Program-made: the position numbers and the translations under genes | Source: Cylindrotheca closterium | Lineage: Eukaryota > Bacillariophyta > Bacillariophyceae > Bacillariales > Bacillariaceae | Assembly (NCBI GenBank): GCA_933822405.4 | Contig: CAKOGP040001557.1 | Coordinates: 248,001-312,000, forward strand | Length of the DNA: 64,000 bases | Direction: 5' to 3' | Notes under the pieces: generated by a model | The model's input: only the letters and a program-made list of their open reading frames with translations | Database searches by the model: none | What the model was told of the DNA's origin: nothing | Shown here: positions 20,310 through 32,607 of the stretch, in pieces | How positions within the stretch are numbered: position 1 is the first letter of the stretch | Layout: every line of letters starts with the position of its first letter

Positions 20310-21720
20310 ATGGACATGCAAGAACAAGCAAAGGCTTTGTACAGAGGGGAATCCTTGGCTCCTATGGTTCGCGCCTCCACGACACCGCTAAGAACATTGG
20401 CCTTGCACTATGGAGCAGACTTTACCTACACGGAAGAATTGGTGGACCGGTCAATTGCCGATACACAACGGGTTGAGAATGAGAGTCTAGGCACCATTGA
20501 CTACGTCAAAGATAAATCTAAATTGTCGAAAAAGACGCAACGAAAATTGAAGCGCGACAACAATCGACCTTGTTTGATATTGAGAATTGACAAAAAGCTG
20601 GAAACCGACCGAAATAATTTGGTATGTCAATTGGGAACAGGAGAGCCAGAACTCGCTCTGCCTGCCGCAAAGCATGTGTATAAAGATGTAGCAGCTATTG
20701 ACATAAATATGGGGTGCCCGAAAAAGTTCTCCGTCTCTGGAGGAATGGGATCAGCATTACTGAAGGATCCAGATCGGGCGGCACGAATTGTCAAAACACT
20801 GCGAGCTGAGATACCCCGGCCGGTCTCTGTCAAAATACGGCTTTTACCATCCATTCAACAAACTGTGGACTTTTGTCAAGCCATGATCAATGCGGGTGCT
20901 AATGCTCTGGCCATTCATGCGAGGAAGGCTGGAACGGACTCGACAGTCAATGCTGATTGGGGCAACCTGAAAGAAGTCTTGGGATTGTTGCGACCAAAGT
21001 ACCCAGACTTTCCATTCTTGGTGAATGGGGACTTTTATGAACGAGAGGAGCGAAACCAATTTATGGAAGAGACCAAAATAGATGGCTTCTTGTTGGGTCG
21101 GCCAGCCTTGTACAACACATCAACATTTTTGCCAAGGAAGTCACCATTGGTGGACAAGACCAATGTGATTCAGGAGTACATACGGCAAGCGATGCGATAT
21201 GAAATTCATTACAAGAATGCAAAGTACGTCATCTGTGAAATGATGAACAACCGACGAGCGCCAACCGATCGCGTGCCATATTTGCCGCAAGCCTACAAAG
21301 GTGTAAGTGCTGACATTCCACCATTCGAATTCGTCGTTCCCATTTTGATCTCATGCCTTTCACCGTTTTCTTGTTCATTTACAGGGCCAAACAATCGCTA
21401 AGACTTGCAATTGCAGCGACTACAAGGGCATCTGCCAGGTATGGAATGTTCAGTGGTCATCCTCGGCGAACCTTGCGAAGGAAATGGCAGCTGCTGGCGA
21501 ACACCGATACGAAGACTCGTACTTTTTGAAGCGCAACAATGCATCCTCCTCTGTTATTGATACCAGCAGTATTGAAATTGGGAATGCAGCCAAAAGGTCC
21601 AGAGTTGAAGTTCCGGCGAGCGGCAATGCGAATACCAACGACGATAAAGTCGAATCTCCCCCAAACAAGGAGGAAGCTGTAGCAGCTGGAGGATCTAGGC
21701 TGCATTGCACCATCCATTAG
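20310..21720 (+). CDS. DUS2: tRNA-dihydrouridine synthase, DUS2 type
   Basis: Exons 20310-21302 and 21385-21720 (82-bp intron, phase 0) give 442 residues. The enzyme reduces a uridine in the tRNA D-loop (U20 for DUS2) using FMN and NADPH. Landmarks: LAPMVRASTTPLR, the catalytic motif DINMGCPKKFSVSGGMG with Cys136, SVKIRLL, ALAIHARKAG and FLLGRPAL (FMN phosphate site). NMGCPK with FS-GGMG is diagnostic of the DUS2 branch. The second exon begins GQTIAKTCNCSDYKGIC and continues into a disordered tail; the human enzyme has a double-stranded RNA-binding domain here that I do not see. ATG 20310 was chosen since the upstream frame has only TTG; an upstream exon cannot be excluded because TTACAG precedes the ATG. 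Confidence 0.9.
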
Positions 21721-23394
21721 ACTAGAAGGTTTCAATACTCCTGATGTTATGAAAAAGGAGTTCCCTTAGCTGAAAAAAGTAATGGGGGCCATGCGTCGTA
21801 AAGGCCATGCGTTGTGCCAATCCCCGATGGCTTCCAGCCAGTCACTACTAATAGTGATACGATGATGCAATCATTGCTATCAACACTAGAAAATCGAGGT
21901 AGGACCATATATTGATAAAGTAGCTTTTTAAATTAGAGATGAATGTCTATTTTCGCTTGCCACTATTTCGGGCAACAGACTTTGGAATCCTTCGCGTCTC
22001 CAGGAAATTGTTGGCTATCCATTGGAGGTTGTTGGCCCCATTACAATTATTCTTCAGCATTCCAAAGATCCCCATCGAGTTGTTAAGCACCAAATCCTTT
22101 GCTTGCATCATGAAAGAATGAATCGAGCAACGATGGCAAAAACTTGGATCCAAATCATCCAATCATCGCAAAAGAAGATTCTTATTAAGACGTATCAGCT
22201 ACTGCCCATTTCTGTATAGCAAGAGAAATTCAATCGAGACATATACAGTATAGCGTGAGAAAAAGAATATGTTTCCTGAAACTATACTCAGACCACAACT
22301 GATATATGACACAAGCTGTTGGAACAGGAAGACTCTTCATTTCCCCCCTGTGAGTGATGCTTCGAATGGTGGATATAGCTGTTTCATTCGCGCATCAAAG
22401 AACAGAGGGATATCCTTCCTGACAGACATGATCAATAGAAATAATCACTCACTCTATCATTCATCTCGTCGTGGCAAAACTGAGACGACAACACATTGAC
22501 AGCTCGAAACTGACAATCTGAAGGCAGCAAAACACACAGAAGAAGGTTAGAGCAATGTCGTGTGGAGGTCATAAAAATTTATCCAAAAGGACTAGAATCA
22601 GCTGTGATAAATCTCGACATGGTGTTTCAGTCAGCAATTGGACACATTGATATCATCATATTCTCCTCGGGTTCGACTATTATATTCGGACATCACGGTT
22701 CCAAACCTACCTTGAATCAACTTATGATGATGTCATATGACTTTCATCTCACTTATGATTATTGATGTTTCAGACACGAACTAGAGACCAGAGTTGGAAA
22801 GAAAGCGACGATTAGTTCCTTCAAGATGTTCAACATCAACAACAAAACATCAAGCTCGATATAATGATTCGAGCTTGCCTCATAGCGCACATGGAAAATC
22901 GCGTCACTGTTCAGTCAGAAAACGTAGTAATTGCTTCCAGTTTTATAATCATAAGCATGGCGGATAAGGATAACATCGATGGTGACATACCTTGAGCAAA
23001 TAACAGCTCCATTGTGGTACTGGTACCAGGTACCTGATACGGTGTCATTATTGACAAAAAGGGCGTTTTGACACTATACCGGTAGGTGAAGTTCACTTTG
23101 TGCCACGTACGGACGAGTGAGTAGTCCATTTTGAATTTGGTTGGATGACCGACCGTGAAGTCTGGCCGTGCCTCACATATGCCTAAGGTAGTACCATGTG
23201 AATGGTCGGAGGAGTCATTGCTTGAATTTCGCCAAAGCGTCTGGAACGGAAACCGAGACGCACCTTAACGCCAGGGGTACGCACCCTTGCAACCGTTGGA
23301 ACGAATCGTTGCTCCGATTCTTTCGCCATCTAGAGTCTCTCAAAGGCGAACGAGCTTTATCTAAACCAACAAGACAGTATTGATTGATCAGAAA
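21721..23394. other. Long gene-poor spacer, 1.67 kb
   Basis: Only short frames without family features. It contains a dense palindromic element at 23015-23040 (repeated GGTAC/GTACC) and TACCGGTA at 23077-23084. No tRNA or transposon signature seen. Confidence 0.5.
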
Positions 23395-25419
23395 ATGACA
23401 GCAACTAAGCGATCCGAAGAGCCTTCCCTTTTGAGGAGGGCAATAGACCCAGCTCCATCTACCGATCACGAATTGGCTGCTGCCAAGGCAGATGCTGAAA
23501 CAATGTCAACAGGATCCGCCGGAAACTTCACGGCGGGACTAAGCGTCGATAGCGATGTGTCCTCGATAGATGATAGTGTCGTCGACTTGGGCACTCCTTT
23601 CGATCGCCTTGTCGACTTCTTTGTTGTGATGGGGGCCGATATGAATGTAGAGAACAAGAAAACGAAGAAGCCTACTGATCTTCAGTTTGAAACACATCTA
23701 ATTGATTGTGTGCCAAAGCAGAGACAAGACATGGACTTTCCAATGGAGATGCCCCAATTCTGTTTCCCTGGAGGATGTAGACTTTCTTGCAAACAAAAGG
23801 AAACCAAGGTCTTTAACTTTGTTCTCACTACGAGTGCAGGAGATCTGCTATTTCTATCAGCGGCGATGATGTACGAGCCCATCACCTCGGTGGGGCTATC
23901 CGAGTTGTACTGGGATCGTAGTATCTCGCTACCTGCTTGGTTGTCCAATGCGGAAGACGGTGCCACGTACTACATTCCAAAGGCGATTGCTGTTGTTTCC
24001 CACTACCCGTACTACGATGCCCAATCACAGTTCTTGCACGAGCTAATGCGATTAAAGAGCACGGGATCTCCTCTTCCTCTGGAACGCTACATTGCAAACT
24101 TTGTTTATGATATCCCTCTCCCCCGTCCAGGCGGTGCAGCTGTCCGTTGGGACTGTTTTGGACGATCCAAATCAGGACTCGAACTCGTCATGGGATCTCC
24201 CAACAAGCTCCCAATGGTATTCTTTTCCTATGAACCACTCTTCCGAACACTCAGTGTCTCCAACGTTTTGACTTTATGGGCAACCTTGCTACAAGAAGGC
24301 AAGGTTGTCCTTCAATCGAACCACTTGAGTCTCTTGACTCCTGTCGCGGAAGCACTTTTGAGTCTTCTATTCCCCTTTACATGGCAGGGAATGTACATTC
24401 CAATTCTACCCAACAGCATGGTAGATGCGATCGAAGCACCCATTCCATTTCTGGTTGGTATTCACGGTGAATGCCAGAATCAGCAACCTCAGGGAGTGGT
24501 CATTTGCGACCTCGATGAAGATATTGTCCATTTGGGATATGATTACAATGGCAAGGAGGCCAGTATGCCTGTTTTGCCCCGACAAGCTTCTCTCAAGCTC
24601 AAGTCGGAGCTGTCCGGCATTGTGGACCAAATGTATTTGATCCCCGCGTGTGGACTCAAGGGAAGAATCACTCGTGGAACAGACGAACTCTTGTCCAACT
24701 CGCAGCGTGAAATCTACGGCCACATGTCCATTCTGAAGGAAAGTTCCAATGTGGATATGCGTGAGCAAATCTTGAGCGATGCTGGATCCGTCAAGATGAC
24801 TGGAGAAGGCGAAGAAAATCATGGAGAGTCTAACAACATGCCGCAAGAGTCGGACGCTCAATCTCCCATCACTCCGAAACGCGTCGTAGGTTTGAGCTAC
24901 GAAGGAATGAAGAAGCAGCGAGAACGTGTGGCCAAGTCCTTTTACGACAGGAATAGTCGCTTGGAGAATTCGGTTCGACATGTTTTCTTGTCCTTCCTTA
25001 CATCACTCCTCGGCGAATACAAAAAGTACCAGATGCAACCCTTTCGAAAACAAGCTTATTTGACTACATTTATCGGCAACAGCAAGGAACTTGCTGAGAG
25101 TCTCATCATGTCTCAAATGTTTGAACAGTTTTTGACTGGTCCTGAAGCTCGAAGGAACTTGTTTGACAAGTGCATTAGCACCGGTGGTAAGGAAACCTCC
25201 AAGGAACCAGAAGGAGGTAAAATTGGCAAAATGAGAGAACCGCGATTGGAAGCCCTCATCCCTCAACCTCCATACGATGCTGGTGTTTGGAAGAACAAGA
25301 TTTATACATACGATGCATTCCCAAAGTTGGATGAGGCCGAGTTGCTTGCCCACAGCGTCTATGATCCATCCATGTGCTCCTTCCAGATGTGTTGCTGGGA
25401 TCTATGCGGACCTAAATAA
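23395..25419 (+). CDS. DENN-domain protein (predicted Rab GEF)
   Basis: 674 residues, intronless, ATG 23395. DENN proteins exchange GDP for GTP on Rab GTPases in membrane traffic. An upstream DENN starts near PFDRLVDFFVVMG (about 70). The central DENN is clear at about 225-360: YIANFVYDIPLP, then LWATLLQEGKVVLQS, LLFPFTWQGMYIPILP and APIPFLVGIHG. The downstream DENN lies about 500-600 (VFLSFLTSLLGEYKKY, FLTGPEARRN). The N-terminal 65 residues are Ser/Ala-rich and probably disordered. The Rab partner is not predictable. Confidence 0.9.
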   Translation: MTATKRSEEPSLLRRAIDPAPSTDHELAAAKADAETMSTGSAGNFTAGLSVDSDVSSIDDSVVDLGTPFDRLVDFFVVMGADMNVENKKTKKPTDLQFETHLIDCVPKQRQDMDFPMEMPQFCFPGGCRLSCKQKETKVFNFVLTTSAGDLLFLSAAMMYEPITSVGLSELYWDRSISLPAWLSNAEDGATYYIPKAIAVVSHYPYYDAQSQFLHELMRLKSTGSPLPLERYIANFVYDIPLPRPGGAAVRWDCFGRSKSGLELVMGSPNKLPMVFFSYEPLFRTLSVSNVLTLWATLLQEGKVVLQSNHLSLLTPVAEALLSLLFPFTWQGMYIPILPNSMVDAIEAPIPFLVGIHGECQNQQPQGVVICDLDEDIVHLGYDYNGKEASMPVLPRQASLKLKSELSGIVDQMYLIPACGLKGRITRGTDELLSNSQREIYGHMSILKESSNVDMREQILSDAGSVKMTGEGEENHGESNNMPQESDAQSPITPKRVVGLSYEGMKKQRERVAKSFYDRNSRLENSVRHVFLSFLTSLLGEYKKYQMQPFRKQAYLTTFIGNSKELAESLIMSQMFEQFLTGPEARRNLFDKCISTGGKETSKEPEGGKIGKMREPRLEALIPQPPYDAGVWKNKIYTYDAFPKLDEAELLAHSVYDPSMCSFQMCCWDLCGPK

Positions 25420-25538
25420 GCTTCCATAAAATCCATCGGTATACCAATAACATAATTTTCATTTGTATTCTTTTTCATCAACTTCATGCATGCTCGGAAG
25501 TCTTGTGTCATCATCCTCTACATCTCGCTTCACCTTAG

Positions 25539-26045
25539 TTAAAAACCCCTTTGAATTTCGGTCGAGAGTTGCTTAAAGATTACTTCCGCCGACTGCAAAT
25601 GGTGATCCACTTCGTCAAACTTGGCCTGCTTGGCTGCCAGCGGATTGTCCTCCAAATACTTGATTCGCTTTGATACAAAGATAAGTGCCTCGTCAATTCG
25701 AAATTCTACATGATAGTTCATTCCCACATGAACAAAGATCTTTTCGAGAATGTCACTCGCCGGAGCCACAGCACGGCAATACACTGTCTTATTCATTCCC
25801 AAATCCACATCGGCTTCAATCATTTTCTCTTCTGCTGCAGGTTCTTTGCCTGCCATTATCGTAGCAGTTAAGTCCTTTTGTTGCTTAATTAGTGTTTGCT
25901 GGAGCTCTCTATATTCATGAATCTGAGTGCGGACCAAATCCAAGCGGTATTTGGCATCCTCCCATTCTGGTTTCAAAATGTCCTCGAGGAACTTGGAGTA
26001 CTCGGCCATTTTGTCGCGAATGGCTACCGAATCCTCCTCCTCCAT
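25539..26045 (-). CDS. UXT-like prefoldin alpha-type subunit
   Basis: 168 residues, ATG 26045, intronless. Two predicted coiled-coil helices flank a short beta region: YSKFLEDILKPEW and a helical 30-70, then ADVDLGMNKTVYCRAV, IFVHVGMNYHVEFRIDEAL and a C-terminal helix. The DLG-N and V-G-EF-xxEAL pattern matches UXT/ART-27 of the R2TP/prefoldin-like complex better than prefoldin 3 or 5. The likely role is co-chaperone assembly of polymerases and kinases. Divergent from the gene at 26358. Confidence 0.75.
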   Translation of the reverse strand: MEEEDSVAIRDKMAEYSKFLEDILKPEWEDAKYRLDLVRTQIHEYRELQQTLIKQQKDLTATIMAGKEPAAEEKMIEADVDLGMNKTVYCRAVAPASDILEKIFVHVGMNYHVEFRIDEALIFVSKRIKYLEDNPLAAKQAKFDEVDHHLQSAEVIFKQLSTEIQRGF

Positions 26046-26125
26046 TTTGATGATTAAAACTTGAAGGGAATCGAGCGTCTAAAGTACTATAATAACAACA
26101 ACTATTAAGGAAAAGGCGATGCTGT

Positions 26126-26147
26126 AGATGAGATGAGATGAGATGAT
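26126..26147. repeat. GATGA short tandem repeat
   Basis: About four units of GATGA in the divergent promoter between the UXT-like gene and the small acidic gene. Likely a microsatellite. Confidence 0.8.
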
Positions 26148-26357
26148 AGATGGTAATGATGGCAGGTTTCAGTTTTCTTCTGGGTACATAACTATTTTCC
26201 AATTTTGGCCATTCATTCGTTGACGGACAAATCTACAAACGGACACTTGAAAAGTCATTTTGAAAAACCGCAAACCGATACCAGTAACTGTAACAAGGTT
26301 CAGTGAGGGCATCACACAAGAGCAATTCACAATACACACAACATACAAGGGAAAACC

Positions 26358-27000
26358 ATGGGCGAACCATCGGAAAAAGAGAAACGTACCAAAATGATCG
26401 AAAAAGAGTTCGACCAGATCATCGACGAGGCTGACAAGTTCTGTTTGGAATTTTTGGAAGAAGATATGGATCCAGAAGCGGTGAATGCTTTGAGAAAGGC
26501 GGCGAATAAGGTACGAAGCAAGGGTGTGCAGCATAATGGTCGTATCATTTGGTTTATTGCAATTGATAATTTGCTATGGATTGGCAATAATGGGACCGCA
26601 TGGATGTATACCTATGGCCGTGTGCTCACAAAGCAAATTGTCTTTTCAAATACGTATACCCCAAACGCTGATACCTGATACACTCAACCATCACAATACG
26701 ATACACTCAAAACTTGATAACTGACTGACACACAAACAGCTGGCATATGTCAAAAAGTACTACGATGTAATGAAGGATGAAATTGTCTTTTTCCCATCGG
26801 TCGGAAAGCTGATCCTCAAAGGTGATTTGACAGAAGAGGCTGAAAATGATTACTACGAAGAAGAAGATGAATGGCCATTGGAATATACCAAAGCACTCAA
26901 GACAGTGGTTCGATCAGCGGCCAAAACGGAAGAAGAAACAGAGGTGGACGGAGAAAACGATGCCTACATGGAAAAGTTGGCGACCGATGTGGAAATATAA
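26358..27000 (+). CDS. Small acidic protein, unknown family
   Basis: Exons 26358-26510 and 26740-27000 join in phase 0 across a 229-bp intron (donor GTACGA, acceptor AAACAG), giving 137 residues. Without splicing, the first frame runs into an unrelated 55-residue tail. The protein is helical and very acidic (IIDEADKFCLEFLEEDMD; YYEEEDEWPLEY). KKYYDVMKDEIVFFPSVG begins a more structured part. I do not recognise it; it has no signal peptide or membrane segment. Confidence 0.65.
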
Positions 27001-27580
27001 GAAACAAATTCGATTGTGCATGGTGGAGAATGATTTTTGACGATTAGTTGTGTCCGTTTCGAGTTTCATTCCGGATTGTGGTCAAGCCATATTCAATATG
27101 CATGTGATGATCGAAGCTTTCCATGTCTTCTTTCGCAACATATCCATACTTTTTGCATCATATTTGTGCCCAAGCTTTGTCATCCACCAATCACGTCATG
27201 CACATCTATCTCTGTAACATACTAAAGGGGACGACAATTGAGAATGCAAACGTGGAATTACAGTAGTATCAGCATCATGCCGCCGAGGGGAGTTGAGTTC
27301 CTCTTGTATGCTTCAATTGTCAAGTCTAGCGACACTGCTAGCTGAAGGAGCTTATCGTTCCAGGTACCGGTGGTACTTGTGGATAAGAGGATGACCACAT
27401 CCATGTAGTTTTGGTCAGGAAATTCCTACCAAAACTTTTCCGTGGGTAGAGTTCACTCCTCTATAGACTTTTTACATGTATCAAGTCCTAATTCGTGAAT
27501 ATTAAATATCTGTTATTGTTTACATGCATTTGTGATCTATATAATTCAGGAGATTACATATCTCCCGACTCGAAGTTTCC
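27001..27580. other. Intergenic, 580 bp
   Basis: Convergent 3' flanks. Contains CCAGGTACCGGTGGTAC at 27360-27376. No gene seen. Confidence 0.5.
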
Positions 27581-30500
27581 TTATGGTGTTGTTGCATCGG
27601 TTGGGGTTGGGGTTGCATCGGTTGGTGGCGTCGTTTCATTGATTGGTTCTGGTTCTGCCCCGACACTCGTTCCGCTAAGACACGAATCCATTACGTCGGA
27701 CGTTGCTCCATTTGCAATCAAGACATCACAGACCTCTGATGGAACAGTGCCTGTAAAACTGTTGCCTGCCAGAATCTGGAACCAGCTCAAGTTCGGTATC
27801 ATTGCGATTTCACTTGGGATCGTTCCAGTCAAGTTGTTGCCAGTAAGGTCCATGTACAACATGTTCGACAACAATCCAATTTCCGTTGGAACACTTCCGG
27901 TGAATTGATTGTTATCCAAGTACAATGTGTTCATGTTTGTATTGGTCCAAAGCTCATCAGGAAGTTGACCACTGAACTGGTTTCCACTCGCCTCGAAGTA
28001 ATCCATATCGGACAACATGCCGATTTCGGATGGCAAAGTGCCATTGAATTGATTGTAGGACAAGTACAATTGTCCCATGCTTGTCCATCCTCCAAAAACT
28101 TCTGGCTTCAATTCGCCAGTCAACTGGTTGCTTTGGAGTCGAAGTCGCGCCATGTTCGAAAGATTCGCGAATGAGTCTGGAATACTTCCAACCAATTGGT
28201 TTTCATCCAAGACAAGACGATTCAAGTCAGGGTAAGATGTTCCCAAGAACTCCGGAATGGTTCCTGTCAATTGGTTCTTGTTGACAATCATCCAGTACAA
28301 CGAAGTTAGTTCTGCCCATTCCTGAGGAATGGTTCCCGAAAACTCGTTGGTGGAAAGGTTCAAAGTGAACAGAGTAGGCAACTTGCTGAGCTCGGTTGTT
28401 GGGAGTGGTCCCGACAACAGGTTTGCAAACAAAATGAGAGTATCAAGGTTCGACAGCTTGCTCAAATCTGGGATTGCACCAGTCAGTGAGTTTTGTGTCA
28501 TCACAATGTTTGTCAACGAGGTCATTAGACTTATTTCAGCTGGCAACGAACCAGAGAAATAGTTCGTGAAGAGGGTCAAACGCGTCAACTTGGTCAACGC
28601 GCCAAGTTCAGATGGTAGGCTGCCAAACAGGTTATTTTCTTGCAGATTGATCTCTCCCAAATCCGAAAGCAAACCGATTTCGCTTGGGATGCTTCCAGTC
28701 AACTGGTTTTGCCAGAGCAACAGTTTTTCCAAGGCAGTAAGTTGACCGACCTCGGTGGGAATTGTGCCGGTGTGAGCGTTTTGAGCGTAACCTAGGAAGG
28801 TCAACTTGGTCAACAATCCTAGCTCGGATGGAAGCGTGCCTGTGAGGTCATTGGTGAAAACATCGAGACGTTCTGTTTCGCGGAGAGCAACAAATGGGAA
28901 AAGTGTAAGCATTGCTGTTGCCTGAAATAAACAGTGTAGCATCCATTACAGAAAGAAAGAAACGTACCAAGATGGGTCAACAGTCCAATTTCAGTTGCCA
29001 GGGTTCCATTTAGTCTACCAGTGGTGTCACCGTCGTGGGTGATCACTACAGGATGGTTGTCTTTACAGTTGATACGGCTCCACAAGCAATGATCGTTTTT
29101 GTTCACCCACTCAACTGGAGAACCTTCTGCTCTCCACAAAGCTACCAAAGCATAACGCTGAATTCGCCACTCCTCATCGTTAGAACATCTGGCGTTCTTG
29201 ATTTCTGCGTTCATCCAAGACATGGCTTCATCCTGATAGGTTCCCGAATAGTATGCTGACGTATCCACCACGTCCTTGAGAGTCTCCTTCAAACACTTGG
29301 CATACAATGTAGGAATCATAAAGGTCGCATCCTTGGTCACGTCGGAAATATCGCGCATTTCAGAAGATGCAACGGCGACATTTGCGGCATCTTCTGGAAG
29401 TCCGTCAATCAGCTGGAAGGTTGCATTGAAAAGACTGGTGGATTGGATTCCTAGGAATGAAATCGCGCAACCACCCATTTGATCAGCAACATAAAGAGTT
29501 TGAGATGATTCTCGGACAATTTCTGGATCTAGGGCAACTCGAATAGGAATTTCTTCTCCATCATTGCAGTTGACTTCGAGGAAGTAAGATTCGAAAGTAC
29601 CACCAGCAGTGTCCTCAACACCACTGAAGAAAGTTGGATCAATGGTGTGGTTCATGGTAATGGTCAAAGGAACCATATTGGGATCAATGCAGTAAGGATA
29701 TCCATTTCCAGATCTCCTTAGTTCTTGCCCAAACGCTTCTGTCATATCTCCAACACCACACGAAACGCCTTCGCATGTAGATACACAGCAGTCGCCACCA
29801 TCGAAGCGATCTGGTCCCTTGTTGAAGTAAGGATTGCAAATACCATTCGCAAGTGGCTTAATTTCACAAAGTTTTCCAGTGGCACCATGCTTGCAGTCAC
29901 AGGTTCCATCGGCAAGACACACACCTTCGAATCGGCAGGGGTTGCGCTCACTGTCGCATTTACCACAGGAAAAGAGGGCGTCGGCAGGACGAGAGATATC
30001 GGCAAATGGGAAACTGTCGAACCCGTTATCACCGTAACGACTGTGGTACCAACGCAATCCCAAGGGAGTCCCGCGATCATTGGCTTGGTCCACGGATTGA
30101 CTGATAAAGGCATAAGCACCTCTTTCAAGGGAAAGCAAACGGAAGTCAGTCACATCGGTCTTGTCGCGCAGCAAAGAGAGCATGGCAGCTTCGCTGGACA
30201 AATCAACTCCCTCATCAGCTTCAGTTGTGAGTCCCTGGGCAGTTGTGGACAACCAACGACGACCAGTGAAAAAGATCAGTTCCAATCCTTCCTTGGGGTC
30301 AACGAATTCTCCAACGTAGATAGGATGCTGGTAGAAATAGACTGGCTTCCCGTCCTCCGCCAGCATTTGATTGTAACTCCTGGACCAATCACGATCATCC
30401 GAAAATCCGGTGAAAGATTGTTCCATGGTGATAATAGGGCACAATTCTTCTTCGCTGTCACCACCTCCAAAGATTTCTCCACACTCAGCATCGACACGAT

Positions 30501-31917
30501 TTTCATCTACTTCAACCAATTGGAAAGTCTGGATTGGATTTCCAGAGGGTAGTTTCCATTGGTCACCCTTAGCGTCCAACAAGTCGAACGATGTTGGGCG
30601 TTCTTCCGCACTTTGTAGAGCAGGGTATTCGCAAGCGTCCTCTTCAGCAACAGAGAGTGGAGAGAAAGACCAGGAACGAATGTCGTCATAGCAATAAGTG
30701 AAACGTCCTTGTCCTCGCTCGGTTTGAACTTGTTTGTAAGTGACACGGGAGGACCAGGTGGGACCAGGAATCATCTTGTAACAACCAGAATACAATCCCA
30801 AGGTGGGATCCACCGAGTCACCAAACTCCGCCTTGACGTATACTGGCAAGGAAGTGTTTCCAGCTTGAAGTCCAATAATAACGGCGAAGTAAATGTATCC
30901 AGCAATAACCAAGAGACCAAAGAGAATCACATGCATGTACCCAGACACACCAGCGCGGTTCTGAGTGCCGAATTCCAGTTCCTGAATTTTCTCAGCAAGC
31001 TTTTCGGACTTGATTCCAAGGTAACCGTTTCTCGCCATGTAAAAGACCAGTTCGTCTAGCTCAGAGACAAACATGACAGCCGTAAAGTTGAGCAAGAGAT
31101 CAAAGATGTTGTCGCTGTAGACAATCAATTGAATCGAAACCACAGTACCCAAGAGGCCTTGAGAGAGCATAAAAATGTTGGCAATAATGAATCTTCTGCG
31201 CGTGAACCCAGCAAACTCGTTTTCCAGCGCCTCGACACCTTCTTGGTAGATGAGAGCGCGCATACCGGTACGAACATCCGTTTGTGCCATGAAATTAATC
31301 AGAATGGCACCAGCTTGCCCAACTCTTACCAGAGTCTCCACGTTGGCTGGGATCTCTTGGGTGTTCAAGAGATCGCCAAGAAAGAGGGCAAAGACAGAAA
31401 ATTGAATAAACACAGTTCCAAGTCCAATGAATGAAGGCACACTGAGGACCTTGGAACAAAACAAGAAGGAGTACACGTCATCAGATAAGGTACGCAACTC
31501 TTTGTTGACAACCTTAGTGGATAACTGCTGAAGTAGCATCAGGGTTCGCTTGTCACCGTCACCGTCCCTGTTTTCAACTTTTTTCTTCAAGTTCCTGTTC
31601 TCTACTTTCAGATTTGCGTTGATATCTCGCATCTTTTGCAGAGTGTCTACATTGTGGTTGACAGCGTCCTCCAACAGACGAAGACGTTCTTCCATGTCAG
31701 TCTCAGCTCCGACGGCCAAGAAATCTTGCGAAATAATGTCATCCGAGTAGGTGCGCTTGGGTTTTTCGGTACGGATGCGTACTGTGCTTCGGACGCGGGC
31801 TGGGGCTTGCTCCTGAGCTTGCTCTGGGGCTGGCGCAGCTAATGGCGCTTCCTCAATGTCGTCATCCGAATATCTCTCGGATCTGACAACGCCATCCATG
31901 TCGACTGATTTCGTCAT
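27581..31917 (-). CDS. Large multi-pass membrane LRR protein with EGF-like and LNR modules
   Basis: Exons 31917-28968 and 28872-27581 (95-bp intron, phase 1) give 1413 residues. The splice was set by the 24-residue LRR period: LATEIGLLTHL|ERLDVFTNDLTG continues the repeat exactly, whereas the nearer AG at 28922 breaks frame. Order: acidic N-terminus with a coiled coil (about 75-125); several hydrophobic segments (about 150-355, e.g. VILFGLLVIAGYIYFAVIIG); a large presumably outer domain; EGF-like Cys cluster (CRFEGVCLADGTCDCKHG, about 650-690); an LNR/Notch-like unit (NGICNPYFNKGPDRFDGGDCC); then about 17 plant-type LRRs (GTIP-EIG-L). It ends in a PTPTDATP tail. There is no kinase domain. Probably a surface receptor or adhesion protein; ligand unknown. 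Confidence 0.85.
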
Positions 31918-32607
31918 GGTCAGTGTAAGTTACCAACACTTTCTACTGAAATCTGTCTGAAAATTTGTACTTCAATGCCGTGGTATTTGGAAAAAGATCG
32001 CAATCCCGTGTTTTTTCGGAACCTTTTCGTCCGTTCAAGCTAAACAAAGTGATCACTGGTGGTGCGAAACCGAAAAGACACGCGCAGAACGGCACTGAGC
32101 ATTTATGTGTCGTGCAAAGTCTTATGACTTTTCAAACACATCTAATAAACAACTACAAGATCAAAACGGTTCTAACTTCATGTCAATATGTGTTTTCGCA
32201 GTATCCGGAGATTCGGAATGGCCCTCATCATTTAACGGTTGTGAAAAGTCATGAATAGTCTTAAATGGCTACTTAAGAATAGATTAAATGTCGACAAGAT
32301 CAAAACAAATATTGCCCGACAAACTACGACTACAGCGTATTCGTGGAAAACGGAAGAGATAAATGTTGCCGTAGGAGAGACGCAGGTGCATAAAGGTAGC
32401 AGTAGAAAATCCTTGTGGAATCCTTCGTAAACGTCGTTTGCGCTTGTAGTTTCAACAAAAGTGAATCAAATCATTCAATCAATCGTGTCAAGTTGAATGA
32501 CTGACAGTAGAATAGCTAAGATTTACTACCATTTAGAACAGTCCTAGTTCATGGCTATTAACCTATCTACTAATTTACTACTTTCAACATTCGTTGCATG
32601 GCTATTT
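31918..32607. other. Intergenic, 690 bp
   Basis: 5' flank of the LRR gene and 3' flank of the inverted Cys-rich copy. No gene seen. Confidence 0.5.

Noticed and set aside
28922..28924. Nearer acceptor CAG for the LRR gene intron
   Set aside because: Joining there breaks the frame and the 24-residue LRR period; the AG at 28873 keeps both.
29725..30552. Plus-strand 275-codon frame inside the LRR gene
   Set aside because: Antisense shadow of the EGF/LNR-coding exon.
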